From: Bryobacter sp.
Lineage (GTDB): Bacteria; Acidobacteriota; Terriglobia; Bryobacterales; Bryobacteraceae
Direction: 5' to 3'
NCBI GenBank assembly: GCA_022843625.1
Contig: JALHNH010000014.1
Coordinates: 81,170 to 145,169, forward strand
Length of the DNA: 64,000 nt
Position 1 is the stretch's first letter. Every line of letters begins with the position of its first letter. The notes under the pieces were generated by a model. That model was not told the origin of the DNA and did no database searches. It saw only the letters and a list, made by a program, of their open reading frames with translations. Made by a program: the position numbers and the translations under genes. This document shows, one piece after another, positions 9,012-17,014 of this stretch.

Positions 9012-10143
9012 CCTTCTCGCCAGCAGGCGGGAGGATCTGATCGAGAGCATCAACACTCGCCTTCTTTGGGAAGGCAAAAAGAGTCGTGTCTGCTGGTTTC
9101 ACCCAAAGGTGGCAAGCACTCCAAACTCTCTGTTGATGACCGTGCAACTGCTCACCGCCTCAGACGTAATGCATCAGCCTCATTACTCGGAGAGCTTTGA
9201 CAGCGGCAAGACCTGGACAGACCGCAAACCCATTCCTGCACTCGAACGCACAGTGCTTGGTGGCGGTTTTGAAGACGTAGTCAGCGATGTAGTTCCCGAA
9301 TATCACGCAAAGACAGGAGTAGTGCTCTGCCTCGGCCAGGACGTGCACTATAAGGACGAGAAGCTGATTCGGCCTGGCGAAGACCGCTGGATCCGCTACT
9401 TTGTCCGCAAGGCCGACGGTTCCTGGACCAAGCCCAAAAAATTGGAATTCCAACACCCGGAAGCTACGATGCTGATGAGTACCGGCTGCAGCCAGCGCTG
9501 GACACTTCCGAACGGCGACGTACTGATGCCCATCACCATGTTGGCCGGTCGCCCCGATCACGCTGTCTCTACCCTGCTCTGTTCTTTCGATGGCCTTGAC
9601 CTCAAAGCAAAGCGACTTGGCAATGTACTGAAGCTTCCGGTCAAGCGCGGCCTGATGGAGCCCTCCATTACAAAGCATGACGGCAAGTTCTGGCTCACGA
9701 TCCGGTCAGAAGACGAGCGCGGCCACTTTGCAGTCTCACGCGATGGCCTCAGCTGGGAGAGCCTCGAAACCCACGCCTTCGATGACGGTTCGCCGCTGGT
9801 TACCTCAACCACTCAACAACACTGGATCAATCACAGCGAGAAGCTTTACCTTACCTACACGCGTAAAGACCAAAGCAATGAGAAGATCCTCCGCTGGCGC
9901 ACGCCCACCTTCATTGCGGAGTTCGACACCCGACGCAAAGTTCTGATTAAGAGCACTGAAAGAATCCTTGTGCCAAGAGACGGCGATGCAATGCACGGCA
10001 ACTTTCATGTCACCAATATCAGTGCTCGGGAAACCCTGGTTACCCTTGGCGACATCCTTGTGGACACTCCATTTCGCGGCGACACGCTAATTACAAGCAT
10101 CCGCTGGCGGCGGAACAATGGTGATTTGGTGCTCGCGCGCTAA
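8983..10143 (+). CDS. Exported sialidase/BNR-repeat family protein
   Basis: Six-bladed propeller protein of the sialidase superfamily, probably a glycan-active hydrolase or binding protein outside the cytoplasm. Two Asp-box motifs are visible: SFDSGKTW near residue 69 and SRDGLSWE in the middle. The start is taken as TTG 8983: it gives a twin-arginine-like leader (MLITRRSAVSLLAS) and has an AAGGA ribosome site at 8973-8977. This makes it overlap pgi by 29 bp. Length is 386 residues. True sialidase activity is not shown; similar Acidobacteriota and Planctomycetota proteins are annotated only as exo-alpha-sialidase family. Convergent with the next gene, overlapping by 4 bp. Confidence 0.8.
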   Translation: MLITRRSAVSLLASRREDLIESINTRLLWEGKKSRVCWFHPKVASTPNSLLMTVQLLTASDVMHQPHYSESFDSGKTWTDRKPIPALERTVLGGGFEDVVSDVVPEYHAKTGVVLCLGQDVHYKDEKLIRPGEDRWIRYFVRKADGSWTKPKKLEFQHPEATMLMSTGCSQRWTLPNGDVLMPITMLAGRPDHAVSTLLCSFDGLDLKAKRLGNVLKLPVKRGLMEPSITKHDGKFWLTIRSEDERGHFAVSRDGLSWESLETHAFDDGSPLVTSTTQQHWINHSEKLYLTYTRKDQSNEKILRWRTPTFIAEFDTRRKVLIKSTERILVPRDGDAMHGNFHVTNISARETLVTLGDILVDTPFRGDTLITSIRWRRNNGDLVLAR

Positions 10144-11129
10144 AAGTTGCGGCGCCCCACTCCGTTATATTCCTTGTAGTTGGGCAGGGGCTTGCCCATC
10201 TTGCCAACGGGGGCAGTTGGGCCACTCGGTGCATCAAGCCCGTCTACGTTGATGATCGTCGTCACGCCATAAGAGACTCCAACTTCAAGTCCAGTCCCGG
10301 CACCTGGAATATCAAAGACTGCGTACGCGCTATCGGCAGTAGGCAGGCACGTAAAGGCTGCAAGAATTTTTGCCCAGTTTGAAAGGTTCTCAAGCTGCTG
10401 CAGGCGCTTGGCAATGGCACTGGCCTCGCCCATCGTTTTGCAGACTTTAGGAAGACTGCTTAGCAGCTTGGTGTACTTTGGAGCATTCTGAAGATTCTTG
10501 AGTATCCCGTCCCACCTCCCACCGAGAGAGAGCGCAAAATCAAACCCGTCATTGGTCGCACCGTTCATGGATTGGGCCGTCGGATAGTTGAGAGCCAGAA
10601 TTCCTGTAAACCCCAAAGATGCCCCCAGTCCAAGTCCACCCTTGAAGGACTGTAGTTCCACACAAGCGGTCTCTCTGGTACCAACATTGACCAAAGCTCC
10701 CAACGAAATGTCTGCACCCCCTAGCCCCAGTTGCCCACCCATCTTGAAGGCAAAGCCAAACCAAAGCTTCGAAGCATCGCAAAGAGGAAGATTCGGATAT
10801 CCTTTGAGCTTCATTAGCGGCTTCCCCACCGGGCCATAAAGCATGCCATTGCCCTGATTGGCGGCGTCGCCTTCCGCGCTGATGATCAGAACTGGCTTGC
10901 CTCGCTCATCGTACAAGCTCAGGCTGTGCCCGATCCCGTAAAGAGCCATAAAAGTGAGCTTCCAGGAACCCCTTCGGCAGGAGCCAATCTGTCCCGTACT
11001 ACTTCGATGGAGGCCCCAGACACCCTGCATCTGCTCGCCGGCAAGCTTATGCTTTTCTGTAGTCAATAAAACGACGGCCAAATTAAGGCCGTCTGTAATG
11101 GTGAAAGTGGTTCCTGCCTGGAATGTCAT
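10140..11129 (-). CDS. Hypothetical protein, Gly-rich C-terminal half
   Basis: I do not recognise this 329-residue protein. It begins MTFQAGTTFTITDG with no obvious signal peptide. Residues 50-100 read like a small beta domain (SLYDERGKPVLIISAEGD). The middle is rich in Gly and Leu (GGLGLGASLGFTG), with a possible helical segment around 230-260 and three cysteines in the second half. It lies downstream of msrA-msrB on the same strand, separated from msrB by 44 bp that contain a perfect 10-bp hairpin ending just before the start codon. Its stop overlaps the convergent sialidase-like gene by 4 bp. Confidence 0.6.
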   Translation of the reverse strand: MTFQAGTTFTITDGLNLAVVLLTTEKHKLAGEQMQGVWGLHRSSTGQIGSCRRGSWKLTFMALYGIGHSLSLYDERGKPVLIISAEGDAANQGNGMLYGPVGKPLMKLKGYPNLPLCDASKLWFGFAFKMGGQLGLGGADISLGALVNVGTRETACVELQSFKGGLGLGASLGFTGILALNYPTAQSMNGATNDGFDFALSLGGRWDGILKNLQNAPKYTKLLSSLPKVCKTMGEASAIAKRLQQLENLSNWAKILAAFTCLPTADSAYAVFDIPGAGTGLEVGVSYGVTTIINVDGLDAPSGPTAPVGKMGKPLPNYKEYNGVGRRNF

Positions 11130-11132
11130 AAG

Positions 11133-11162
11133 TTCTCTCTACCTGTTAAGGCGTAGAGAGAA
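11133..11162 (-). promoter_or_regulatory. Perfect 10-bp hairpin covering the ribosome-site region of the 329-residue gene
   Basis: TTCTCTCTAC (11133-11142) and GTAGAGAGAA (11153-11162) are exact inverted repeats with a 10-nt loop. Read on the minus strand, the hairpin starts just after msrB ends and finishes 3 nt before ATG 11129; the purine-rich GTAGAGAGAA arm is the only Shine-Dalgarno-like sequence available to that gene. There is no U-tract on either side, so it does not look like a factor-independent terminator. It could mask translation initiation or stabilise the msrAB transcript end. Confidence 0.45.
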
Positions 11163-11173
11163 CAAAAAACACT

Positions 11174-11698
11174 TCAGGCTTTTGCGCGAGGTGTGAATTT
11201 GAGTGAAGCGGAGTTCATGCAGTAGCGCAACCCGGTGGGCTTGGGCCCATCTTCAAAGACGTGTCCCAGATGCGCATCGCAGCGCGCGCACTGATTCTCT
11301 ACCCTCACCATGCCGAGCGTGCTGTCGGTGATGTTCTTGACGTTTTCTTTAGCGATGGGGGCCCAATAACTCGGCCATCCGGTACCAGAGTCAAACTTTG
11401 TTTTGGAATCAAACAAGGCAGTGCCACAGCAAATACAGCGATAGACACCGTCGGCGTAATTCTTGTTCAGCTTCCCGGTAAAGGCACGTTCCGTACCCTG
11501 CTTGCGCGTAACGTAGAATTCCTCGGCCGTTAGCATCTTCTTCCATTCCTCGTCAGACTTCACCACCTTGTCCACTTCGACAATCCCGGTCTGCTTGCCC
11601 GCATCGTTGAACTCAGCGATTTTGATCTTCTTTGGTGCAGCATTCAAACCAAAGGCGGAGAGAGTGAGCATGAATGTTCTTCTTTTTGCGAGTTTCAT
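11174..11698 (-). CDS. msrB: Exported peptide-methionine (R)-S-oxide reductase
   Basis: Reduces the R-epimer of methionine sulfoxide in proteins. A leader (MKLAKRRTFMLTLSAFGLNA) points to export. The MsrB domain has the zinc-binding pairs C-x2-C in CICCG and CARC, the motif GTGWPSYW, and the catalytic Cys in RYCMNSASLKF. 174 residues. Its ATG follows the msrA stop codon with no gap, so the two are co-transcribed and probably translationally coupled. The pair would repair oxidised proteins in the envelope, much like MsrAB fusions elsewhere. Confidence 0.95.
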   Translation of the reverse strand: MKLAKRRTFMLTLSAFGLNAAPKKIKIAEFNDAGKQTGIVEVDKVVKSDEEWKKMLTAEEFYVTRKQGTERAFTGKLNKNYADGVYRCICCGTALFDSKTKFDSGTGWPSYWAPIAKENVKNITDSTLGMVRVENQCARCDAHLGHVFEDGPKPTGLRYCMNSASLKFTPRAKA

Positions 11699-12364
11699 TT
11701 ACTTCCTCTTTCTGACGCAGCCCGGAAACTGCTTCTTCAGTTTTTCTACCTTGGGATCGCTCACCGCAACCACGTAGCCGGTCTTGTTGTTTGCCGAATA
11801 ATTTTGGTGATACCCCTCGGCGGTGTAAAACTTGTCCACCGGAACCACTTGCGTGACGATCGGGTTCTTTAATACATGCGCAGCATCCAATTGCGCAATG
11901 TAGGCCTGCGCAATCTTTTTCTGTTCTTCATCGGCATAGAAAATCGCGCTGCGGTATTGCGGCCCGATATCATTGCCTTGGCGATTCAGTGTCGTGGGAT
12001 CGTGGGCAACAGCGAAGAAAATCTTCAGCAATTGTCCGTAGGTCACCTTGGATGGGTCATAGGTAATGAGGATCGCTTCGGCGTGTGCAGTGCGGCCGGA
12101 CGAGACGATGTCGTACTTCGCCGTCTCCTTGGTGCCACCTGAGTAGCCGGAGATAACGTCCTCGACGCCCTCCATAATTTCAAATACCGCTTCTGTGCAC
12201 CAGAAGCAGCCTCCGGCCAAAATAGCCGTTGCCTTGCCCTTGGTTGGGGCCAGCTTCGCATCTACCGCTGGGTCTGGAAAGTCAGCAGCCATTGTGGGAG
12301 CTCCTTGAATAGCGAACCATACGCCGAGAGCGGCAGGCATGAATTGTTGGATCAGTTTTCGCAT
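11699..12364 (-). CDS. msrA: Exported peptide-methionine (S)-S-oxide reductase
   Basis: Reduces the S-epimer of methionine sulfoxide. It begins with a signal peptide (MRKLIQQFMPAALGVWFAIQ, cleavage likely after APTMAA). The catalytic motif GCFWC is present, followed by VEDVISGYSGG, the conserved GRTAHAEA, and YHQNY near the C-terminus. 221 residues. A possible recycling Cys lies close to the C-terminus (FPGCVRKRK). It is the first gene of the msrA-msrB pair. Confidence 0.95.
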   Translation of the reverse strand: MRKLIQQFMPAALGVWFAIQGAPTMAADFPDPAVDAKLAPTKGKATAILAGGCFWCTEAVFEIMEGVEDVISGYSGGTKETAKYDIVSSGRTAHAEAILITYDPSKVTYGQLLKIFFAVAHDPTTLNRQGNDIGPQYRSAIFYADEEQKKIAQAYIAQLDAAHVLKNPIVTQVVPVDKFYTAEGYHQNYSANNKTGYVVAVSDPKVEKLKKQFPGCVRKRK

Positions 12365-12488
12365 ACGACAACCTATTGTCTACTTTAATAGATGAAGTTA
12401 CGCCCTGTTTGAGTGCAGAATTTGAAAGATCGATTGGCGCAACGGTCTCTGTACCCCTGGCGTCATTATATTTGGAGGATAAATCCTG

Positions 12489-12812
12489 ATGAACATGAAA
12501 ATTATCTCTGGAGTATTCTTGGCGGGAGCATTGATGCTTCCTGCTCAAGATGTTGCAAGCGCAACAAAAAAGACGGCAAAAGCCACTGAAAAAGGTGCAA
12601 AAATAGCGGCCAAGGAAACAAAAGAATTCGGTAAAGACGTCGCCCATGGCACCGAAAAGGGTGCCAAAGTAGCGACTAGGGAAACCAAAGAGTTCGGCAA
12701 GGACGTCGCTCGCGGCACTGAAAAGGGTGCCAAGGCTGTTGTCAAAGGAACCGAAAAAGGGCTCAAGGCGGTAGGCAAGGCGGTCGAAAAGCCATTTGAG
12801 AAGAAGCAATAA
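12489..12812 (+). CDS. Small exported Lys-rich 11-mer repeat protein (LEA/synuclein-like pattern)
   Basis: Unknown function; 107 residues. A signal-like N-terminus (to about residue 25) is followed by repeats beginning TEKGAK: residues 33-54 and 55-76 are near-identical 22-mers (TEKGAK...ETKEFGKDVAxG), then an 11-mer at 77-87 and a last partial copy from 88. The 11-residue periodicity with TEKG/TKE units is what is seen in group 3 LEA proteins, apolipoproteins and synucleins, which form amphipathic helices on membranes or on drying. A strong GGAGG site lies about 9 nt before ATG 12489, and a clear terminator follows, so it is a single-gene unit. Charge is strongly positive. Confidence 0.75.
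   Translation: MNMKIISGVFLAGALMLPAQDVASATKKTAKATEKGAKIAAKETKEFGKDVAHGTEKGAKVATRETKEFGKDVARGTEKGAKAVVKGTEKGLKAVGKAVEKPFEKKQ
12585..12749 (+). repeat. In-gene tandem repeats, 66-bp units plus a half unit
   Basis: Two 66-bp units (12585-12650 and 12651-12716) encode near-identical 22-residue segments, followed by a 33-bp half unit (12717-12749). The copies differ mainly at third codon positions, so the repeat is kept at protein level and is not a fresh duplication. Confidence 0.75.
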
Positions 12813-12837
12813 GCGCACATCCCATGTGCATCCATTC

Positions 12838-12866
12838 GGCACCTCCCCACGAGGTGCCTTTTTTTT
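12838..12866 (+). terminator. Factor-independent terminator
   Basis: GGCACCTC (12838-12845), a 5-nt loop, GAGGTGCC (12851-12858), then eight T (12859-12866). A perfect 8-bp GC-rich stem with a T run, 26 bp after the stop codon of the repeat protein, ending its transcript before the TetR gene. Confidence 0.93.
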
Positions 12867-12885
12867 GATCCCCATCAAGACTTAC

Positions 12886-12895
12886 ACTGTTCAGT
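12886..12895. promoter_or_regulatory. Possible TetR autoregulatory site
   Basis: ACTGTTCAGT is a short inverted repeat (ACTG, 2-bp centre, CAGT) immediately before ATG 12896 of the TetR gene. Sites with this core are common for TetR-family repressors, but the match is short and does not extend outward. Confidence 0.25.
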
Positions 12896-13441
12896 ATGTC
12901 GTTTCCGCCAAAGACAGACCGGGAAGCTATCCTCGGCACCGCCCTCGCAATCATCGAAACGCAAGGCTGGAGCGCTCTTTCCATGCGCGCCCTTGGCCGC
13001 ACGCTCGGGCTACGAGCCTCAAGTCTTTACCACCACTTCCCGGATCGCAACGCCATAGAAGAAGCCCTCGGTTCTAAAGCGTCCGGCAGTCTCCTGCTCG
13101 CACTTAAGTCCGCATGCCTGGGCCTCATCGGTGGCCCCAGGATCCACGCTTTGGCTGAAGCATACATCGACTTTGCTCTCAACAATCAAGCTCTCTACAA
13201 CTTGGTTACCACCCTCCCTCGTTCTGACGAAAACAAGCCAGAAGGCAAAGCACTTCGGGATTTCTTTCTAGAGACCTTAAACGGCGACACTTCGGCGGCG
13301 GGGGCACTATGGGCCTTCCTCCATGGGTACGCTTCCTTGCATTCGTCAGGAAGATTCGACACAACCAATGCGACAGAAGTGTTCGAACGAGGCCTCTCCG
13401 CCATCGTCACCGACCTGGTCAAAAAAAAGAATATACTTTGA
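12896..13441 (+). CDS. TetR/AcrR-family transcriptional regulator
   Basis: DNA-binding regulator of 181 residues. The N-terminal helix-turn-helix is clear: REAILGTALAIIETQGWSAL, then MRALGRTLGLRASSLYHHFP with the TetR signature LYHHF. The C-terminal part (TLPRSDENKPEGKAL...) is of the type often called WHG or TetR_C_33, for which the ligand is unknown. It starts just after a terminator and ends 12 bp before an exported Gfo/Idh/MocA gene, which it may regulate or simply precede. Confidence 0.9.
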   Translation: MSFPPKTDREAILGTALAIIETQGWSALSMRALGRTLGLRASSLYHHFPDRNAIEEALGSKASGSLLLALKSACLGLIGGPRIHALAEAYIDFALNNQALYNLVTTLPRSDENKPEGKALRDFFLETLNGDTSAAGALWAFLHGYASLHSSGRFDTTNATEVFERGLSAIVTDLVKKKNIL

Positions 13442-13453
13442 AGCGGTAAACCT

Positions 13454-14797
13454 ATGCTCCGTCGCACCTTCCTTTCCTCCACCGCCGCCTCAATGGCCTA
13501 CGATGTCTCGGCACAAACCTTCGACGTTCAGAAGAAACGCCGCGTCGGCATGATCGGATCCGGCTGGTATGGCAAGTCTGACCTCCTTCGCCTCGTTCAA
13601 ATCGCGCCCGTCGAAGTCGTTTCTATTTGCGACGTCGACAAGGTGATGCTTGAAAAAGCAGCCGATCTGATCGCTTCAAGGCAGCTCTCTAAAAAACGTC
13701 CCAGGCTCTTCACCGACTACCGCAAGATGCTGGCCGAGAAGGACCTTGACCTCGTCGAGATCGCCACCCCGGACCACTGGCACGCCCTGCCCATGATCGA
13801 AGCCGCCCGCGCCGGCGTTGACATGTACATGCAGAAGCCAATCTCGGTCGACGTGATCGAAGGCGAAGCCATGCTCGCCGCCGCCCGGAAATACAAGCGT
13901 GTCGTACAAATCGGCACCCAGCGCCGCTCGACACCGCACCTGATGGAAGCCAAAGAACGCTACGTAGACAGCGGCAAGCTGGGCAACATCGGTCTGGTCG
14001 AAATCTACTGTTACTACCACATGCGGGCAAAAGAGAACCCGCCCGATTCAGCTCCCCCCGAGAACCTCGATTACGAAATGTGGACCGGCCCAGCCCCCAT
14101 GCGCCCATACAACCCGCTGGTGCATCCACGCCGCTGGCGAGCCTTCAACGAATACGGCAACGGCATCATGGGCGACATGTGCGTTCACATGCTCGACATG
14201 GTGCGCTGGATGATGGGCCTCGGCTGGCCCAGGGCCGTTTCTTCTTCTGGAGGCATCCTGATAGACAAGGCCTCCAAGGCCAACATCCCTGACACCCAGG
14301 AAGCCAGTTTCGATTTCGGCAACGTCAAAGTCATCTGGACACACCGCTCCTGGGGTGCTCCTCCAGATCCCAAATACCCCTGGGGAGCCACTTTCTATGG
14401 GGACAAAGCTACCCTCAAGGCAGGCGTCCAGGGCTATGACTACGTGCCCCTCGGCAAGGGTGAATCTGCCGTCCACAAGGACGTAACTTACGAACTCGAA
14501 CAATACCCCGAAGACAAAACCGAACAGGACCTCGAAAAGCACGTCGCCCCAGCCATTCGCGGCCACATGAGAGACCTCCTCGCGGCCATCGACAAGCGCT
14601 CCCGCCCGGTAGCCGATATCGAGCAGGGCCACATCTCAACGGCATCCTGCATCCTGGCCAATCTCTCCATGAAGCTCGGACGCACCCTCAGCTACGACCC
14701 CGCCAAAATGATCGTAACCAATGACACCGAAGCAACAAAGATGCTGAAAAGGCCCTACCGCAAGCCTTACATTCATCCTGATCCGAAAGACGTCTAG
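13454..14797 (+). CDS. Exported Gfo/Idh/MocA-family oxidoreductase
   Basis: NAD(P)-dependent sugar or polyol dehydrogenase family. The N-terminus MLRRTFLSSTAASMAYDVSA is a leader of the Tat kind common for this family in Acidobacteriota and Planctomycetota. The Rossmann motif is GMIGSGWYG, followed by the family signature QKPISVD (the EKP-type lysine) and the C-terminal beta domain with GNGIMGDMCVHMLD. 447 residues, usual for the exported group. The substrate cannot be told from sequence. It is convergent with the next gene, overlapping by 4 bp. Confidence 0.88.
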   Translation: MLRRTFLSSTAASMAYDVSAQTFDVQKKRRVGMIGSGWYGKSDLLRLVQIAPVEVVSICDVDKVMLEKAADLIASRQLSKKRPRLFTDYRKMLAEKDLDLVEIATPDHWHALPMIEAARAGVDMYMQKPISVDVIEGEAMLAAARKYKRVVQIGTQRRSTPHLMEAKERYVDSGKLGNIGLVEIYCYYHMRAKENPPDSAPPENLDYEMWTGPAPMRPYNPLVHPRRWRAFNEYGNGIMGDMCVHMLDMVRWMMGLGWPRAVSSSGGILIDKASKANIPDTQEASFDFGNVKVIWTHRSWGAPPDPKYPWGATFYGDKATLKAGVQGYDYVPLGKGESAVHKDVTYELEQYPEDKTEQDLEKHVAPAIRGHMRDLLAAIDKRSRPVADIEQGHISTASCILANLSMKLGRTLSYDPAKMIVTNDTEATKMLKRPYRKPYIHPDPKDV

Positions 14798-16554
14798 GGC
14801 TTCGCAGCCTGCCCTTCGGCCTGACGACGCTTCAAAATCATGAGTCTCGTCCGCTGAGAATCCAGGTCTGTGCGTTCTGGATAGAGCTTAGTGAATTGGT
14901 TAAAGAGCTTTTCAGCCTCATCCAGCTTCATCTCACCAAGTTTTGTCTCATACAGCATCAGCATTGCGTTCGGGCTATCCGGCGTATATTTGAGATATTC
15001 GGTCAACAACTTCTCAGCATCTGCATACTCCTTGAGATCCAGATGCGCAACAGCAAGATTCAGCTTCGCACCCCAGTTGCCGTTCACCGCAATCGCTCGT
15101 TGGTAAAAGTCCTTTGCCTCCGTCAAATTCTTCTTTTGAGATTCGATGTCCCCAAGAAAATTGAACCCCCTTCCAACGAAATCTTTATTGTTGTCAGCCG
15201 ATGCCCAATCAATCATCTTCCATGCCCGCTCGGTTGCAAGGTCGTAGCGCTTTGCTCCAAGGTAAATTCCCGTTAGTCCTTCCAGCGTGTTCAAACTCCT
15301 CGGATTCACCGCGTAGTCTTTTTCATAGAGCTTCATCGGAGTCTCATAGTCGCGAGACCGCAAATTGCTGACGATAGCCAGGGGGATCACCATTGCTGCC
15401 ACGATTCCCATTCGCATCCAGAACTTCGGCACCCACCGCCAAAGCCCAATCATCAGAAGGCCAATAATTGCTACCGACGGCAAGTACATTCTGTATTCCA
15501 TCGACGGCTCAAAGGGGATTGGCAGCACAGAAGAAGTCGGCGACAGCACCAACAGCGGAAAGATCAATGTCACTGCAAGCCATCGCGACCAGCGCAGGCA
15601 ATAGATAGCTACAGCAATGTAAACCAATAGAAATGCCAGTCCTGGAACCCATTCAGTCCAAGTCTCGACTGGCCGAAGATAGGGATAGAACATCAGTTTC
15701 ACCGGCCAGAACAGCTTTGAGAAATAGGTCAGGATCACACCGCACTGCACCTTGAAATATTCTGAAGCCGTAGCGAGCGGCATCCCCTGAGCAAAGATTT
15801 CGTTACGCCTCCCTCCTCGCAGGTGATAAAAGCAAATAAGAAGCCAGGTAGAAGTGAGCACTGCGTAATACTGCCAGCGCTTCCTGAAAGTCTCCACTAC
15901 TCCCAACCCTCCTTGCGCCCAATCCACCAGAAAGAGCGCACCAGGCAATGTAACCGCTACTTCTTTGCAGAGAAACGAGGGGATTGCCAGAAAATAGCTT
16001 GCCCGTTCCCAGCCACGAAGCAGGCATGTCATCGAAAGTACGTAGAAGAGCACCAGCAAAGTTTCCTGCCGGCACATGATGTATCCAACAGGCATTGTGG
16101 CAAAGGGATGCACGGCCCAAACAAACATCAGTCCCGCCGCCATCCAGAATCCACTTTCCCCAGATGGATCGCGCCCCTTCTGGACCTGCCAAATCCCCCA
16201 GATTGTCAGAAATAGCCACATCATTGCGCCCGCAGCAACCCAATGATGAATCAGATTATTCACATGGTAAAAGCCTGGGTCGAGTCCCGCTATCTGGTAA
16301 TCGATCATGAACGAAAGAGCTGAAACAGGGTGGTGGTCCACTGCCCGAACGTTGCTATGCCCGCGAAACAGCTTCGTAAGATTGGCAACGGTAACATGAC
16401 GAATATCGGAGTTGTCCTGAATACCGCTTGAATCGTCAAGCAAAAAGGACCCGCTCATTGCTGGATAGAATACAACGATCAAAAGCGGGAGCAAGGCAAG
16501 CCAGGCAAGCAAAGGTTTCAGGTAGGGTTTAGAGGCTGTTGAATTTTCGTCCAC
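14794..16554 (-). CDS. Multi-span membrane protein with C-terminal TPR repeats (TMTC/GT-C-like)
   Basis: 586 residues. The first about 400 form roughly ten transmembrane segments, with an early acidic motif FLLDDSSG after the first span and a conserved HHPVSALSF, a layout shared with GT-C glycosyltransferases and the eukaryotic TMTC O-mannosyltransferases. From about residue 410 there are TPR-like repeats (GLTGIYLGAKRYDLA; AKDFYQRAIAVNGNWG; AEKLLTEYLKYTPDSP). The start is GTG at 16554. Likely function: transfer of a sugar from a lipid carrier to a protein at the outer face of the membrane, or a structural membrane protein. A related but TPR-less protein is encoded at 51897-53234. Confidence 0.72.
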   Translation of the reverse strand: MDENSTASKPYLKPLLAWLALLPLLIVVFYPAMSGSFLLDDSSGIQDNSDIRHVTVANLTKLFRGHSNVRAVDHHPVSALSFMIDYQIAGLDPGFYHVNNLIHHWVAAGAMMWLFLTIWGIWQVQKGRDPSGESGFWMAAGLMFVWAVHPFATMPVGYIMCRQETLLVLFYVLSMTCLLRGWERASYFLAIPSFLCKEVAVTLPGALFLVDWAQGGLGVVETFRKRWQYYAVLTSTWLLICFYHLRGGRRNEIFAQGMPLATASEYFKVQCGVILTYFSKLFWPVKLMFYPYLRPVETWTEWVPGLAFLLVYIAVAIYCLRWSRWLAVTLIFPLLVLSPTSSVLPIPFEPSMEYRMYLPSVAIIGLLMIGLWRWVPKFWMRMGIVAAMVIPLAIVSNLRSRDYETPMKLYEKDYAVNPRSLNTLEGLTGIYLGAKRYDLATERAWKMIDWASADNNKDFVGRGFNFLGDIESQKKNLTEAKDFYQRAIAVNGNWGAKLNLAVAHLDLKEYADAEKLLTEYLKYTPDSPNAMLMLYETKLGEMKLDEAEKLFNQFTKLYPERTDLDSQRTRLMILKRRQAEGQAAKP

Positions 16555-16584
16555 GTCCTAGCAGACTAACATCGACTGGGCTTG

Positions 16585-16908
16585 TTAGCGCTTTGGAAAC
16601 TGCACTGTGGCTTTACGGGCAACCGGCTTCGCTCCACCAGACGCAGTTCCAGCCTGCACTACAATGCGATTCAAAACCCGCTTTGCACCCGCAGATTTGG
16701 CCATTCGGGTCGCCGCTCCTTTCCGTTGAGGGATCTTTACAGTGCCAGACCATTCCACCGTCCCACCCTCAACCCGGTACTGCAAGCCATCGGCTTTGAG
16801 CTTCGATCGAGCCATCTTCGCTCTCAATCGCGAAGCAATCAGCGCGTCTTCCCCGCTACCGCCCCACAAACAGAGAACCATTATTAGACACGCAATCATA
16901 CGCAGCAT
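16585..16908 (-). CDS. Small exported BON-domain protein
   Basis: 107 residues if started at ATG 16908, which gives a hydrophobic leader (MLRMIACLIMVLCLWGG). An in-frame upstream ATG adds 12 unrelated residues. The rest fits a BON domain, thought to bind phospholipid at membranes: ALIASRLRAKMARSKL, then VEGGTVEWSGTVKIPQ, then AKRVLNRIVV. Basic C-terminus. No operon partner; it is divergent from the sensor kinase. Confidence 0.7.
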   Translation of the reverse strand: MLRMIACLIMVLCLWGGSGEDALIASRLRAKMARSKLKADGLQYRVEGGTVEWSGTVKIPQRKGAATRMAKSAGAKRVLNRIVVQAGTASGGAKPVARKATVQFPKR

Positions 16909-17014
16909 GACAGTGTAGTGCTGCCCCGGCAGCAATTCTCTCAACTGGACTTCAACGCTCCTAAGCCGCGCCCGTCACCAATTTGTAACCCTGACAGGCA
17001 TATCCTTAGAGATT

